A stretch of DNA of 64,000 bases from Acidobacteria bacterium Mor1 (GTDB lineage: Bacteria > Acidobacteriota > Polarisedimenticolia > Polarisedimenticolales > Polarisedimenticolaceae), in NCBI GenBank assembly GCA_001664505.1, contig CP011806.1, positions 2,221,661 to 2,285,660 on the forward strand, in the 5' to 3' direction. Made by a program: the position numbers and the translations under genes. Below the pieces are notes generated by a model. It was not told the DNA's origin. It saw nothing but the letters and a program-made list of their open reading frames with translations, and did no database searches. This document shows positions 44,613 to 55,292 of this stretch, one piece after another. Each line of letters begins with the position of its first letter. The stretch's first letter is position 1.

Positions 44613-45878
44613 ATGAGCCGCACCGATCCCCTCCCGCTGAGCCGCGAGCGTTTTCTCGAGTACTTCCGCCAGGCGCAGAAGCCCCGCGAGTCGTGGCTTG
44701 TGGGCATGGAGATGGAGCGGATGGCCCGCCACGCCCGGACCGGCCGGCCCCTGCCCTACGACGGTCAGAGCCCGTCGATCCTCGAGATCCTGCGCTACCT
44801 GCGCCAGCACCGGGGCGGATCGCCGATCTACGAGGGAGAGCATCTGATCGCCCTCGACGCCGACTGGGGCTCGATCTCCCTGGAGCCCGGCGGCCAGGTG
44901 GAGTGGTCCTCCCGGCCTGCCGCCGACCTCGCCGAACTGGAGGGGCACCTCCAGGCTCACCTGGAGATCTCGACCAAGGCCGCCGAGGAGCTCGGGGTGC
45001 GCTGGATCGACCTGGGTGTCGATCCGGACCATCACGTCGACGAGATGCCCTGGATGCCCAAGGCCCGCTACAAGATCATGCGCCCCTACATGGGCGCCCG
45101 GGGCCGGCTGGCCCACCGGATGATGACCCAGACCGCCAGCATCCAGTGCGCCTACGACTTCGCCTCGCCGGAAGACTGGACCCGCAAGTTCAAGGCGGCG
45201 GCGTTGATGGCCCCGGTCGCCGTGGCGCTCTTCGCCAACTCCTCCCAGGTCGAGGGCCGGGACTCGGGCTACCGCTCCTTCCGCCAGGCGATCTGGCGGG
45301 AGACCGCGCCCGAACGCTGCGGCCTGCCCCCGGTGGTATTCGAGCCGGACTTCGGCATGGAGCGCTGGCTGGACTGGATCTGCGAGGTCCCCAGCATGTT
45401 CCGCTACCGGGTGCGGGGCCTGGTGCCCTGCGGCGGCGTCCCCTTCAGCAGCCTGATGGAAAAGCAGGGCTGCGACGCCCTGCGGGACGAGGACTGGGAG
45501 CTGCACCTCTCATCGATCTTCACCGACGTGCGCGCCTACTCCTATATCGAAGTGCGCATCGCCGACCTGCTGCCGCCGGACCTGCTGATGACCGTGCCGA
45601 CCTTCTGGACCGGGCTGCTCTATCACGAGGACGGGCTGGATGCGGCGCAACGCCTGGGCGAGAGCTGGGACGACTACACCGCCTGGGTCGATGCGCTCAA
45701 CGCCGCCGGCAAGCAGGGGCTGGATGCCTCTCCCGGCGGGCGGTCGCTGCGGGAGTGCGCCGCCGAGATCCTGAAGGTGGCGTCGGCGAACCTGGGCACT
45801 GCACCCTGCGTGGGCGACGTCGACGCATCCCGGGCCCACCTGGCGCGGCTCGCGGCGCGCCACGACCTGACGATCTAG
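44613..45878 (+). CDS. gshA: Glutamate-cysteine ligase (GCS2 type)
   Basis: A 421-residue cytoplasmic enzyme. GCS2-family motifs include WLVGMEMERM, GEHLIALDADWGSISLEPGG, RMMTQTASIQCAYDF and ANSSQVEGRDSGYRSFRQAI. It should join Glu and Cys in the first step of glutathione-type thiol synthesis. No glutathione synthetase gene is in the window. An ergothioneine-type EgtA is also possible, as the two cannot be separated by sequence reading. It is the first gene after the divergent HprK-like kinase. Confidence 0.9.
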   Translation: MSRTDPLPLSRERFLEYFRQAQKPRESWLVGMEMERMARHARTGRPLPYDGQSPSILEILRYLRQHRGGSPIYEGEHLIALDADWGSISLEPGGQVEWSSRPAADLAELEGHLQAHLEISTKAAEELGVRWIDLGVDPDHHVDEMPWMPKARYKIMRPYMGARGRLAHRMMTQTASIQCAYDFASPEDWTRKFKAAALMAPVAVALFANSSQVEGRDSGYRSFRQAIWRETAPERCGLPPVVFEPDFGMERWLDWICEVPSMFRYRVRGLVPCGGVPFSSLMEKQGCDALRDEDWELHLSSIFTDVRAYSYIEVRIADLLPPDLLMTVPTFWTGLLYHEDGLDAAQRLGESWDDYTAWVDALNAAGKQGLDASPGGRSLRECAAEILKVASANLGTAPCVGDVDASRAHLARLAARHDLTI

Positions 45879-45979
45879 CGTCAGCAGCGCCGCAGATCGC
45901 CCGGCCACCCGTGGAGCGGGGTGGTACCATCTGGCTCTGCCCCGAAAAACCTGGAATCGAACTCAAGGAGATGTCGATC

Positions 45980-47347
45980 ATGGCCTCTGTGTCCGCCTAC
46001 TTGCGTAAGAACCGTCAGCGCAATCTGGACGAACTCATCGATCTGCTGCGCATTCCGAGCATCAGCACCGATCCCGGGCGCAACAAGGACGTGCGCAAGG
46101 CCGCCCAGTTCGTCAAGAAGCACCTGGCCGATTCGGGCTGCACCAAGACCGAACTGATCGACACCCCGGGACACCCGATCGTTTACGGCGAGTGGATGAA
46201 GGCTCCCAAGGGCGCGCCGACGGTGCTGGTCTACGGCCACTACGACGTGCAGCCGCCGGAACCGCTGGACCTGTGGGAAACGCCCCCCTTCGAGCCGACC
46301 ATTCGCAAGGGCAAGCTGTTCGCTCGCGGCTCCGCCGACGACAAGGGTCAGTACATCATTCACCCCAACGCGCTCCGGGCCCATCTCGAGACCAACGGCA
46401 CCTGCCCGGTCAACGTCAAGTTCCTGATCGAGGGCGAAGAGGAGATCGGCTCGCCGAACCTCGACCCGTTCATCAAGAAGAACCTGAAGAAGCTGAAGTG
46501 CGACGTGGTCGTGATCAGCGACACCCACATGATGGGCAAGAAAACCCCGTCGATCTGCCACGGCCTGCGCGGGCTGGCCTACCTCGAGATCGAGGTCACC
46601 GGCACCAAGGCGGACCTGCACTCGGGCACCTTCGGCGGCGCGGTGGTCAACCCGGCCAACGCCCTGGTCGAGATGCTGGCGACCCTCAAGGACGCCCGGG
46701 GCAAGATCAAGGTCCACGGCTTCTACGACGACGTGCGCAAGCTGACGCCGAAAGAACGCCGCGAGTACAAGAAGCTGCCCCACGACGACGAGAAGTACCG
46801 CCGCTCCCTGGGTGCTCCGGCGCTGTGGGGTGAAAAGGGCTTCAGCACCCTCGAGCGTATCTCCGCCCGTCCGACCCTGGACATCAACGGCATCTGGGGC
46901 GGCTACCAGGGCGAGGGCGCCAAGACGGTGATCCCGGCCAAGGCCTACGCCAAGATCTCCTGCCGCCTGGTCCCCGATCAGGACTCCAAGGACATCGCCA
47001 AGAAGGTCCAGGCCTATCTCAAGCTGGTCTCTCCCGACTCGGTTAAGGTCAAGGTCAAGAGCCTTCACGGCGGCGAGGCCTGGGTCGCGCCGACCGACCA
47101 CCCCGCGCTCCAGGCGGGAAGCCGCGCCTTCAAGCGCGCCTTCGGCAAGGATGCGCTGTTCACCCGCGAGGGTGGATCGATCCCGGTCGTGGCGACCTTC
47201 GACAAGCTGATGAAGGTGCCGACGGTGCTGCTCGGCATCGGTCTGCCCGACGACGGGCTCCACGCCCCCAACGAGAAGATGGACGTGGATCAGTTCCACC
47301 GCGGAACCGAGGCGGCGGCGTACCTGCTGGAAGAGTTGGCCCGCTAG
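45980..47347 (+). CDS. M20 family dipeptidase
   Basis: A 455-residue zinc peptidase starting at ATG 45980 (MASVSAYLRK), with AAGGAG nine bases upstream. ATG 45971 touches the ribosome site and is unlikely. Motifs are VYGHYDVQPPEP (His and Asp ligands), EGEEEIGSPN (catalytic Glu and ligand), CHGLRGLAYLEIEV and the closing DDGLHAPNEK with the last His ligand. Family members remove N-terminal residues from dipeptides such as carnosine-like or Cys-Gly peptides. Its position behind gshA may link it to thiol peptide turnover. It overlaps the sigma-54 activator by 4 bp, end to end. Confidence 0.93.
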   Translation: MASVSAYLRKNRQRNLDELIDLLRIPSISTDPGRNKDVRKAAQFVKKHLADSGCTKTELIDTPGHPIVYGEWMKAPKGAPTVLVYGHYDVQPPEPLDLWETPPFEPTIRKGKLFARGSADDKGQYIIHPNALRAHLETNGTCPVNVKFLIEGEEEIGSPNLDPFIKKNLKKLKCDVVVISDTHMMGKKTPSICHGLRGLAYLEIEVTGTKADLHSGTFGGAVVNPANALVEMLATLKDARGKIKVHGFYDDVRKLTPKERREYKKLPHDDEKYRRSLGAPALWGEKGFSTLERISARPTLDINGIWGGYQGEGAKTVIPAKAYAKISCRLVPDQDSKDIAKKVQAYLKLVSPDSVKVKVKSLHGGEAWVAPTDHPALQAGSRAFKRAFGKDALFTREGGSIPVVATFDKLMKVPTVLLGIGLPDDGLHAPNEKMDVDQFHRGTEAAAYLLEELAR

Positions 47348-48885
47348 GCGCGTCCGGCGCTTTTCGCCGGGATTCCCAACTTTCGCATCCGGAAGCGGAG
47401 TGTGCTCGGGTTCATCCCGAGCAACTCCGCGGCTCCGCCCGGACCGGAAACCCGCCAACGCGTCGCCTGCAACACATGGCGGATGTGCTCCGCCATCGCC
47501 TCGTCCAGAGTCTGAATTGCCGGCGTCGTCGTTTCCGAGTGTCGCGACGATACGGAACGACCGGGGCGGAGAGGGGGAAACACGAGCAGGTCAGGCGGCG
47601 AAACGATCAGGGCCCGCTCGACGATGTTCTGCAACTCCCGCACGTTGCCCGGCCAGTCGTAGGCCTGCAGTCGCTCCAGATCCCGGTTCGAGATCCGCGG
47701 TGTAACCCGCCGGCTGAGCTCCTGAGACTTCCGCGCGACGAAGTACTGCACCAGCGACGGTATGTCCTCCCTGCGTAGACGGAGGGGCGGAATCCGGATC
47801 GGCAACACGTTGAGCCGGTACCAGAGGTCTTCGCGAAACTCCCCTTCCCGCACCATTCGGTCCAGATCTCGATGTGTTGCTGCGATCACCCGGACATCAA
47901 CCTCGATCGGTTCCGTGCCGCCGACCCGCTCGAAGCGCCGCTCCTGCAGCACACGCAACAGTTTGACCTGCGCGTCAGCACTCAACTCGCCGATCTCGTC
48001 GAAGAAGAGTGTCCCGCCGTGGGCTCGCTCGAAGCGCCCGCGCTTCCGCTGCAGCGCCCCGGTGAAAGCGCCTTTCTCGTGGCCGAAGAGCTCGCTATCC
48101 AGCAGCGTGTCGGGAACGGCGCCGCACTGAATCGAGATCATCGGGCCGCCGTTGCGAGTTGACGCGGCATGGATCGCGTTGGCCACGATCTCCTTGCCGG
48201 TCCCGGTCTCTCCGAGGAGAAGCACCGAGCTACTTGCCGACGCCACCTGACGCACCTGCTCCATCACCTGCCGCAGCCCGAAGTCGGCACCTACAACCTC
48301 GTTACCGATAGAGCGTTTGAGATCTGCACTCAGCGCCCGGTTATCTTCGGACAGCTTCTCCTTGATGCGGTGCAGGTCGCGGTAGCGCCGGGCGTTGCCC
48401 ATGGCGATGGTCATCGGCTCCCGTACCGACTCCAGCAGAGAGACATGCTCCGGCTCGAACCGGTCCAGACCGTTGGACCACGCGAGCAACGCACCCATGA
48501 CTTCGGATCCGAGCTGAAGCCGGGTGAAGATCGCCGAGCAACGTTCGAGGCCGGGGAAGAGCGCGAGCAAACCCGGCGGCACGCCGTCGGGCCGGTTGAT
48601 GCAGAGGGTCGGGGGCCCGCTCTCGCTGCGCACGTAGGTCAAACCTTCGCCCGACAGGCGGATGCCTCCAGCGTCGTCTTCCCAGAGCGGCTCCACGTCG
48701 GGGTCGGACGCCAGAGCCACGGTTTCAATCCGCAGCGCCTCGACGTTGGAGAAACCGAGACCGATCGCGTTCACCGGCATCCGACCGCGCATGTACTCAA
48801 ATGCGGCCTCCAACGCCGGCTCGATCTCGAGGCTGCCGCAGATGCGGAGCGTCACCTCACGGAAGAACTCACGCTCAATCGACAT
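47344..48885 (-). CDS. Sigma-54-dependent transcriptional activator with GAF domain
   Basis: The start at 48885 (MSIEREFFREV) has GAAGGG five bases upstream; the frame to 48984 runs into a palindrome. The 513-residue protein has a GAF-type sensor (residues 1-165), and a linker. The AAA+ domain carries Walker A LGETGTGKEIVAN, the sigma-54 loop KGAFTGALQRK and Walker B GTLFFDEIGELS. A Fis-type HTH closes it (GPGGAAELLGMNPSTLRFRM). It probably binds the two palindromes just upstream and activates the divergent operon at 49077-50915 through the -24/-12 promoter. Confidence 0.93.
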   Translation of the reverse strand: MSIEREFFREVTLRICGSLEIEPALEAAFEYMRGRMPVNAIGLGFSNVEALRIETVALASDPDVEPLWEDDAGGIRLSGEGLTYVRSESGPPTLCINRPDGVPPGLLALFPGLERCSAIFTRLQLGSEVMGALLAWSNGLDRFEPEHVSLLESVREPMTIAMGNARRYRDLHRIKEKLSEDNRALSADLKRSIGNEVVGADFGLRQVMEQVRQVASASSSVLLLGETGTGKEIVANAIHAASTRNGGPMISIQCGAVPDTLLDSELFGHEKGAFTGALQRKRGRFERAHGGTLFFDEIGELSADAQVKLLRVLQERRFERVGGTEPIEVDVRVIAATHRDLDRMVREGEFREDLWYRLNVLPIRIPPLRLRREDIPSLVQYFVARKSQELSRRVTPRISNRDLERLQAYDWPGNVRELQNIVERALIVSPPDLLVFPPLRPGRSVSSRHSETTTPAIQTLDEAMAEHIRHVLQATRWRVSGPGGAAELLGMNPSTLRFRMRKLGIPAKSAGRA

Positions 48886-48900
48886 CACACCCTTCCCAGA

Positions 48901-48961
48901 ATTCGCAATATTTTGCGAATTCAAGAATATACCACGCTCACAATTCGCAATATGCTGCGAA
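48901..48961. promoter_or_regulatory. Two palindromes, candidate enhancer sites
   Basis: ATTCGCAATATTTTGCGAAT (48901-48920) is a perfect 8-bp inverted repeat with a 4-base spacer. TTCGCA-ATATGC-TGCGAA (48944-48961) is a near copy. Their centres are 42 bp apart, four helical turns, in an AT-rich space. The spacing and position, 87 and 129 bp before the presumed start of transcription on the plus strand, suit binding sites for the adjacent sigma-54 activator, which may also repress itself. Confidence 0.75.
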
Positions 48962-49012
48962 AAGATCGGCCTCAAAACGCACAACTCTTTTATTTTCAGA
49001 TAATAAGCGATA

Positions 49013-49028
49013 CGGCACGCTTATCGCT
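49013..49028 (+). promoter_or_regulatory. Candidate sigma-54 (-24/-12) promoter
   Basis: CGGCACGCTTATCGCT keeps the GG and GC pairs 12 bases apart and most of the TGGCACG-N4-TTGC consensus; two consensus T bases are replaced by C. It lies 49 bp before the ATG at 49077 and just after the two palindromes. This layout suits activation by the divergent sigma-54 activator. Confidence 0.6.
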
Positions 49029-49076
49029 AAATGTGGCCTCGCGAGCGCGAATCCTTTGCTCCCCGGGACCACGCTG

Positions 49077-49445
49077 ATGAAGCCCAACCGCCACCGCAAC
49101 AGCCCCAGGACAGGAGCCGCAGGGTGCGATGGCCCTGAGCTGCCCTCGGGCAAGTGGATCGAATGGATTCGAGTCCGGTCGTCGAAAGACGCGCTGCAGA
49201 GAGTGATGCACAGCTTGAGGTCACAGCTCGAAGCGTTGACCGCCTCGACATCCAGTGCCGAGACCTTTCTGCTTCAGCACGCGATGTACGAGGGGGACCT
49301 AGCCCTGGTGATCGTCTGGCGGACCGATGACCCACCACGTAAGAGTCGCGAAGGTCTGGCGATCGCCGAGCGCCTCGAAGAAAACGGAACCGTCGACCAT
49401 GCGGTCTGGCGGCAGACAACGCCCCTGTGGGGATCACCACAGTAG
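49077..49445 (+). CDS. Small putative ABM-like protein
   Basis: A 122-residue frame from ATG 49077 to 49445. The middle (WIEWIRVRSSKDALQRVMHS, EGDLALVIVWRTDD) and the ending (TVDHAVWRQTT) resemble an antibiotic-biosynthesis-monooxygenase or dabb-type dimeric alpha-beta fold. The ribosome site is weak. It is the first gene after the candidate sigma-54 promoter, followed 21 bp later by the hydrolase gene. I am fairly sure it is a gene but not of the function. Confidence 0.6.
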   Translation: MKPNRHRNSPRTGAAGCDGPELPSGKWIEWIRVRSSKDALQRVMHSLRSQLEALTASTSSAETFLLQHAMYEGDLALVIVWRTDDPPRKSREGLAIAERLEENGTVDHAVWRQTTPLWGSPQ

Positions 49446-49466
49446 TGCGGAAAGGAAGTACGTCCG

Positions 49467-50363
49467 ATGTTCGGAAAAATGGTCTCAGACATGATGGTCA
49501 AGCCGCACCAGTCGCCTCTGTTCGACGACCCGGCTAACTACGGGATGGACTACGAGAACGTCAGCTTCCAGACCGAGGACGGGGTCACTTTGCGCGGCTG
49601 GATGATCGACGGGGGCTCCGACCGTGTGGTCATCCAGACCCACTTCGGGGTGCAGTGCAACCGGGCCGGCTACGACCCCAAGGGCAAGGGTCTGATCAAG
49701 ATGTGGAAGAGGCCGATCGCCTTCCTGCGACAAGCGCGTCACTTTCAGCAGAACGGCTACTCGGTGCTTATGTACGACATGCGAAACCACGGCGAGAGCG
49801 ACCTCGGCACCTGCCCCTGGATCTCCTGGGGGCCTGAAGAAGCCAAGGACGTGATCGCCGCCACCAGATTTGTCTCGGACCACCCGCGCTACCAGCAAGC
49901 CGAGATCGGGCTTCTCGGCATCTGTATGGGTTCGGTCTCGACGACCTACGCTTTCGGCATGGGCAAGCAAGGCCTGGGACGATTCGAAAACATCAAGGCG
50001 ACGGTCGCCGTCCAACCGCTGCACTACAGAGAATTCGTCAAGGCCTTCGGCATGCCCGGCTTCCTCAATCGCGCGGGCGGCAAAACCTCCCTGGAGCGGC
50101 TAGGCTTCGACCTGAACGAAAGAACGTTCATGAGCGACGTGCATCACATCACCTTGCCTACCATGGTCATCCAGAACCGCAACGATCCCTGGACCGACCC
50201 GGCCCTGGTGCAACGATACTACGACCAGTTGGGCGGCGAGAAGGAGCTGCTCTGGCTTGACCTGGCCAAGAGCCGGGCCGCGGCCTACGACTACCTCGGC
50301 ACCAACCCGGAAGTCCTGACTCGCTTCTTCGACCATCACCTCGGAACCGGGGCTCACGGGTAG
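49467..50363 (+). CDS. Alpha/beta hydrolase with Cys nucleophile
   Basis: A 298-residue protein of the alpha/beta-hydrolase fold. The nucleophile elbow is LLGICMGSVS with Cys153, as in dienelactone hydrolases, rather than Ser. Asp240 (QNRNDPWTDP) is in the acid position. The residue expected to be the catalytic His is not obvious; the segment AAAYDYLGTNPE lacks one, and H290/H291 in FFDHHLG are the nearest. It belongs to the three-gene operon behind the sigma-54 promoter. Confidence 0.85.
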   Translation: MFGKMVSDMMVKPHQSPLFDDPANYGMDYENVSFQTEDGVTLRGWMIDGGSDRVVIQTHFGVQCNRAGYDPKGKGLIKMWKRPIAFLRQARHFQQNGYSVLMYDMRNHGESDLGTCPWISWGPEEAKDVIAATRFVSDHPRYQQAEIGLLGICMGSVSTTYAFGMGKQGLGRFENIKATVAVQPLHYREFVKAFGMPGFLNRAGGKTSLERLGFDLNERTFMSDVHHITLPTMVIQNRNDPWTDPALVQRYYDQLGGEKELLWLDLAKSRAAAYDYLGTNPEVLTRFFDHHLGTGAHG

Positions 50364-50369
50364 GTTGCC

Positions 50370-50915
50370 GTGAAACCCGCCCTTCGCTACCTCGTAATCG
50401 CCATCGCCGCCATCGCCGGCTTGGGAGTCCTCATGGCGCTGCTCGGGCACAAGTCTGTCCACACCGAAATCGAAATCCCGGCTCCCGCCGAAGACATCTG
50501 GCAGGTGCTCACCGACCCGGGTGGCTACGGCGAGTGGAACCCGATCCTAGTGCGCGTCGAAGGCGAATACCGTGGCGGCGCGCGAATGCGCTACAAGATG
50601 CGGAACCAATCCGGCAAGGACAGCGACGTTCAGTCCAAGGTCGTCGCCTTCATCGCCGGCCGCGAACTCCGTCAGTTCGGCGGCATCCGCGGCGTCTTGA
50701 CCTTCGACCACACCTGGCAACTGGAACCGATCGAAGCGGGCACCCGCGTGACTCAACGCGAGGAATACCGGGGCATTGGGGTCTGGTTCTGGGACCCGGG
50801 CTGGGTCGAGGAGATGTACCGCAAGGCCAACGCCGGCCTGCTGCAGCGAGTGCAACAACTCAGGGACCGCCGCACCACACCATCACTCCCGCCGAAATCG
50901 GCCGAAGGACGCTAG
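50370..50915 (+). CDS. SRPBCC-family protein with N-terminal membrane helix
   Basis: A 181-residue protein starting at GTG 50370, seven bases after the hydrolase stop. One membrane helix ([19 protein letters not shown]) precedes a SRPBCC domain ([40 protein letters not shown]). The fold binds hydrophobic ligands. It is the third gene of the presumed sigma-54 operon and overlaps the pgi stop by 4 bp. Confidence 0.87.
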   Translation: MKPALRYLVIAIAAIAGLGVLMALLGHKSVHTEIEIPAPAEDIWQVLTDPGGYGEWNPILVRVEGEYRGGARMRYKMRNQSGKDSDVQSKVVAFIAGRELRQFGGIRGVLTFDHTWQLEPIEAGTRVTQREEYRGIGVWFWDPGWVEEMYRKANAGLLQRVQQLRDRRTTPSLPPKSAEGR

Positions 50916-52507
50916 GGCCTGGCCAACCGGTACACCGCCGTGAACGGCGTGCTGCCCCGCTCCGCCATCACACCGCGCTCGGGATTGGCGGCCAGCCGCT
51001 CGAGAATATGGAACGCGGTCTCTACCGCATCCGGCTCGCCGACCGCCTCGGCCAGCTGATCGCAGGTCGCGCCCTGATCCCCTCGTTCCCGCAGAGCGTC
51101 GAGCAGCCGTAGCTGTAGATCGAGCACCGAAGCCGCCGCCTTCTTCCCGGCCTCGACGCCGGGCTGGTGGTAGGCGTTGATGTTGACCAACGTGGCGTAG
51201 AGGCCGACCGCCCGCTCGTAGAGCGCGACCAGCATGCCGACGGTGTGGGCGTCGACCCGGCCGACGGTAATGGTGATCGAATTACGGCCGTTGTCGTAGA
51301 GCGCCTCCCGGGTACCGAGACGGAAGCCGCCGAGGAAGTCCCCGGCGGTGATTCGCGGCTCGACCTCGAGGCTCTCCCCTTCCCGGTCCCGCAACACCTC
51401 GATGAAGGTGGCGAAGAAGTTGGGCACGCCGTCCCGTAGCTGCTGCACGTAGGCGTGCTGATCGGTCGAGCCCTTGTTGCCGTAGACCGCGATGCCCTGA
51501 TGCACGACGTTGCCGTCGAGGTCCTTCTCCTTGCCCAGCGACTCCATCACCAACTGCTGCAGGTAGCGGCTGAAGAGCGCCAGCCGATCCTTGTAGGGCA
51601 GGATCACCATGTCCTTGGCGCCCTTGCCGCCGCCGGCGTGGTGCCAGGCCAGGGCCAGAAGCGCGGCAGGGTTCTGGGAGGTCTCCGGCCGGCGGGTCAA
51701 CCGGTCCATGGCGGCCGCCCCTTCGAGCATGGCCCGGACGTCGAGCCCCTGGAGCGCCGCCGGCAACAGGCCGACCGCCGAGGTTTCGGAGACCCGGCCA
51801 CCGACCCAGTCCCACATCGGGAAGCGGCGCAGGAAGCCCTGCTCCTGGGCAACCCGGTCGAGCTTGCTGCCCTCCTGGGTAATCGCCACCGCGTGGGGGC
51901 CGAAGTCCACGCCCTTGCGACGGTAGGCCGCCGCCGCCTCGAGCATGCCGTTGCGGGTCTCGGGGGTGCCGCCGGATTTCGAGATGACCACGGTCAGGGT
52001 CGAGAGCAGATCGTCGCCCAGACCGTTCAACACACGGTCGATGCCGTCGGGGTCGGTGTTGTCCAGGAAGTGCGGGGTGAGCCTGTTCCCCTGGCCACCC
52101 AGGGCTTCATCGACGAACTGGGGACCGAGGGCGCTGCCGCCGATGCCGACCACCAGCAGATGCTCGAAGCGATCGGCCCGTGCCGGCTTGACGCTACCGT
52201 CGTGCACCTCGGCGGTGAAATCGAGAACCTGCTTCACCGTGTCCCGGATCTGATCGCCGATCTCCGCAGCCGGCGCCAGTTCCGGCGCGCGCAACCAGTA
52301 GTGCCCGACCATCCGCTCCTCGTCCGGGTTGGCGATGGCACCCTTCTCCAGCTGCTCCATCGCCTGGAAGGCGGCGGTCATCGGATCGCGCATGGTTTCC
52401 ATGAAGTCGACGGGCAGGTCCATGCGGCTCACGTCGAGACGGAAGGAAAGTGCGGGCTCGTCGAAGAGCCAGGTGCGATAGCGATCCCACAGCTCGCGTC
52501 GGTTCAT
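50912..52507 (-). CDS. pgi: Glucose-6-phosphate isomerase
   Basis: A 531-residue sugar isomerase interconverting glucose 6-phosphate and fructose 6-phosphate. Signatures are [29 protein letters not shown] and [15 protein letters not shown]. The length is close to the family's usual. The gene is divergent from the oxidoreductase gene with a 90-bp space. Confidence 0.96.
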   Translation of the reverse strand: MNRRELWDRYRTWLFDEPALSFRLDVSRMDLPVDFMETMRDPMTAAFQAMEQLEKGAIANPDEERMVGHYWLRAPELAPAAEIGDQIRDTVKQVLDFTAEVHDGSVKPARADRFEHLLVVGIGGSALGPQFVDEALGGQGNRLTPHFLDNTDPDGIDRVLNGLGDDLLSTLTVVISKSGGTPETRNGMLEAAAAYRRKGVDFGPHAVAITQEGSKLDRVAQEQGFLRRFPMWDWVGGRVSETSAVGLLPAALQGLDVRAMLEGAAAMDRLTRRPETSQNPAALLALAWHHAGGGKGAKDMVILPYKDRLALFSRYLQQLVMESLGKEKDLDGNVVHQGIAVYGNKGSTDQHAYVQQLRDGVPNFFATFIEVLRDREGESLEVEPRITAGDFLGGFRLGTREALYDNGRNSITITVGRVDAHTVGMLVALYERAVGLYATLVNINAYHQPGVEAGKKAAASVLDLQLRLLDALRERGDQGATCDQLAEAVGEPDAVETAFHILERLAANPERGVMAERGSTPFTAVYRLARP

Positions 52508-52597
52508 GGGGCGATCCTCCGGAAGGTTTGGTCGTGTACCTTATCAGAACGAAGCAGGGTCCCGGCCCGGATCCGCGGCCGCAAGGAGTGGAGCGAG

Positions 52598-53995
<1,398 letters not shown>

Positions 53996-54004
53996 CGGAG
54001 GCTT

Positions 54005-54040
54005 TGGTGGGCGAGCGGAGGGTGGGGTTCCCCGCCAACT
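54005..54040 (+). terminator. Imperfect hairpin after the oxidoreductase gene
   Basis: TTGGTGGG and CCCCGCCAA can pair over about eight bases with one G-U, just after the stop at 53995. There is no T run. The stem bases resemble those of the hairpin at 28301, so it may belong to a dispersed sequence family. Confidence 0.4.
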
Positions 54041-54110
54041 AGACTCCTGGGCCTTCGGGAACGATATTGCACGTACGGCGACCGATTTGTGACGGCCTGA
54101 GGGTGTACCG

Positions 54111-55178
54111 GTGCAGGGAAGCGTCTCTTTTCATCCGATCGACATGCGCTTCTTCGAGGAGCTGATCGAACCGCTGATCTGCGGCGGAAAGGTCAATCCC
54201 GAGGACTATCTGGCCGAAGCCCTGCGCTGCCGCCAGGTCCACGCCCGGGCCCGGCGTTACATTTATGGAATCGACAACCTGATGTCCGCCGCGGAGCCGC
54301 CGCCGGTGGTTCCCCAGAAGACCTGGCTCAACGCGGTCAAGGTGCGGGTCGAACGGATGGCCTTCGATCCCGGCCCGGTGGTGAAGAAGGCGCTGGACCT
54401 GATCGACCCGGATCTGCATCTGGAAGGGCGGCCGTTTTTCATCAGTGAGGGTTCCGCCGAGCGGGTCGCCGATCTGGTCCAGGACTACCGGGATGCGCCG
54501 AGCGGCGACGCCGCCGACTCCCTGGCCCTGGAGCAGCTGGTCCGGCTGGACCCGGAGCTGGCCCGCGAAGTCGAGGCGGATCCCTTCGAACCCGACTCCT
54601 CGGACATGTCCCACCGCAACGAGTTGCTGGGCGCCCTCAAGAACATCTTCGACCTGGCCAAGTCTGCCCGGGACGGCGACGACTGGGGCCGCCTGGGTGG
54701 CGATCGCCGGCCGGCGGTGCAGGTGATGGCCGAGGAACTACCCTGGAAGGCGGTTGCCATGTCCGCCCGGGTGATGCCCTTCTGGCAGGCCAAGGATGTG
54801 GACGGCCTGGAGACGATCTGCGGGCTCGCCGGCGTCGAGCCTCCGCCGGTGATGGTCCCTGCCTGGCGCCTCTTCGGCGAAGCCTGTCAGGAGTTCCCCG
54901 AGCTCCAGGCGGCCATGGGTGTGGAGCTCAACGGGCCCCAGGCGGTTGGCGCCTTCGTCGCCGCAGAAGATGTTGCGGAATTACAGGATTTCTTGAATGC
55001 ATCCGGATCTCGGATCATTCAGGCCGCGACCCAGCACGGCGAAGGCGCGGCCTGCCGCACCCTGCTGCGCAAGATCCGGGAATGCGTGACCTTTTGCGAG
55101 CGCCACGGCCTCGCATACCTGGAAGCCTCGGGGATCGAATCCCCGGAGCTCCAGTCCCCGCCCAAGCCCGGCCGTTGA
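54111..55178 (+). CDS. 355-aa protein of unknown function
   Basis: A frame from GTG 54111 with GAGG nine bases upstream. The product is acidic and helical with no signal peptide. Segments include FFEELIEPLICGGKVNPEDY, a central Asp/Glu-rich stretch (EADPFEPDSSD) and the Cys-containing ending (TLLRKIRECVTFCERHGLAY). I recognise no family. It stands alone between the oxidoreductase gene and the DUF1573 gene. The codon bias matches the neighbours and it is long, so it is likely real. Confidence 0.7.
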   Translation: MQGSVSFHPIDMRFFEELIEPLICGGKVNPEDYLAEALRCRQVHARARRYIYGIDNLMSAAEPPPVVPQKTWLNAVKVRVERMAFDPGPVVKKALDLIDPDLHLEGRPFFISEGSAERVADLVQDYRDAPSGDAADSLALEQLVRLDPELAREVEADPFEPDSSDMSHRNELLGALKNIFDLAKSARDGDDWGRLGGDRRPAVQVMAEELPWKAVAMSARVMPFWQAKDVDGLETICGLAGVEPPPVMVPAWRLFGEACQEFPELQAAMGVELNGPQAVGAFVAAEDVAELQDFLNASGSRIIQAATQHGEGAACRTLLRKIRECVTFCERHGLAYLEASGIESPELQSPPKPGR

Positions 55179-55292
55179 CCCCGGCTCCGATCCACCGCGG
55201 AGACCACCCCGTTTCGTGGCGTCGAGGGGTGAATGCGGGGTATCTTAATCGCCTGGCCGGACTTATCCCCGGTCGCTACGGGCGGAGCTAGC

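Noticed and set aside
44477..45979. The long in-frame extension of the M20 peptidase to 44477.
   Set aside because: It covers the gshA gene in another frame; the AAGGAG site and family N-terminus place the start at 45980.
51455..52597. The long in-frame extension of the flavoprotein gene upstream of 52598.
   Set aside because: It is antisense to pgi and has no domain; the FAD-binding start MNDYDVIVIGGG is at 52598.
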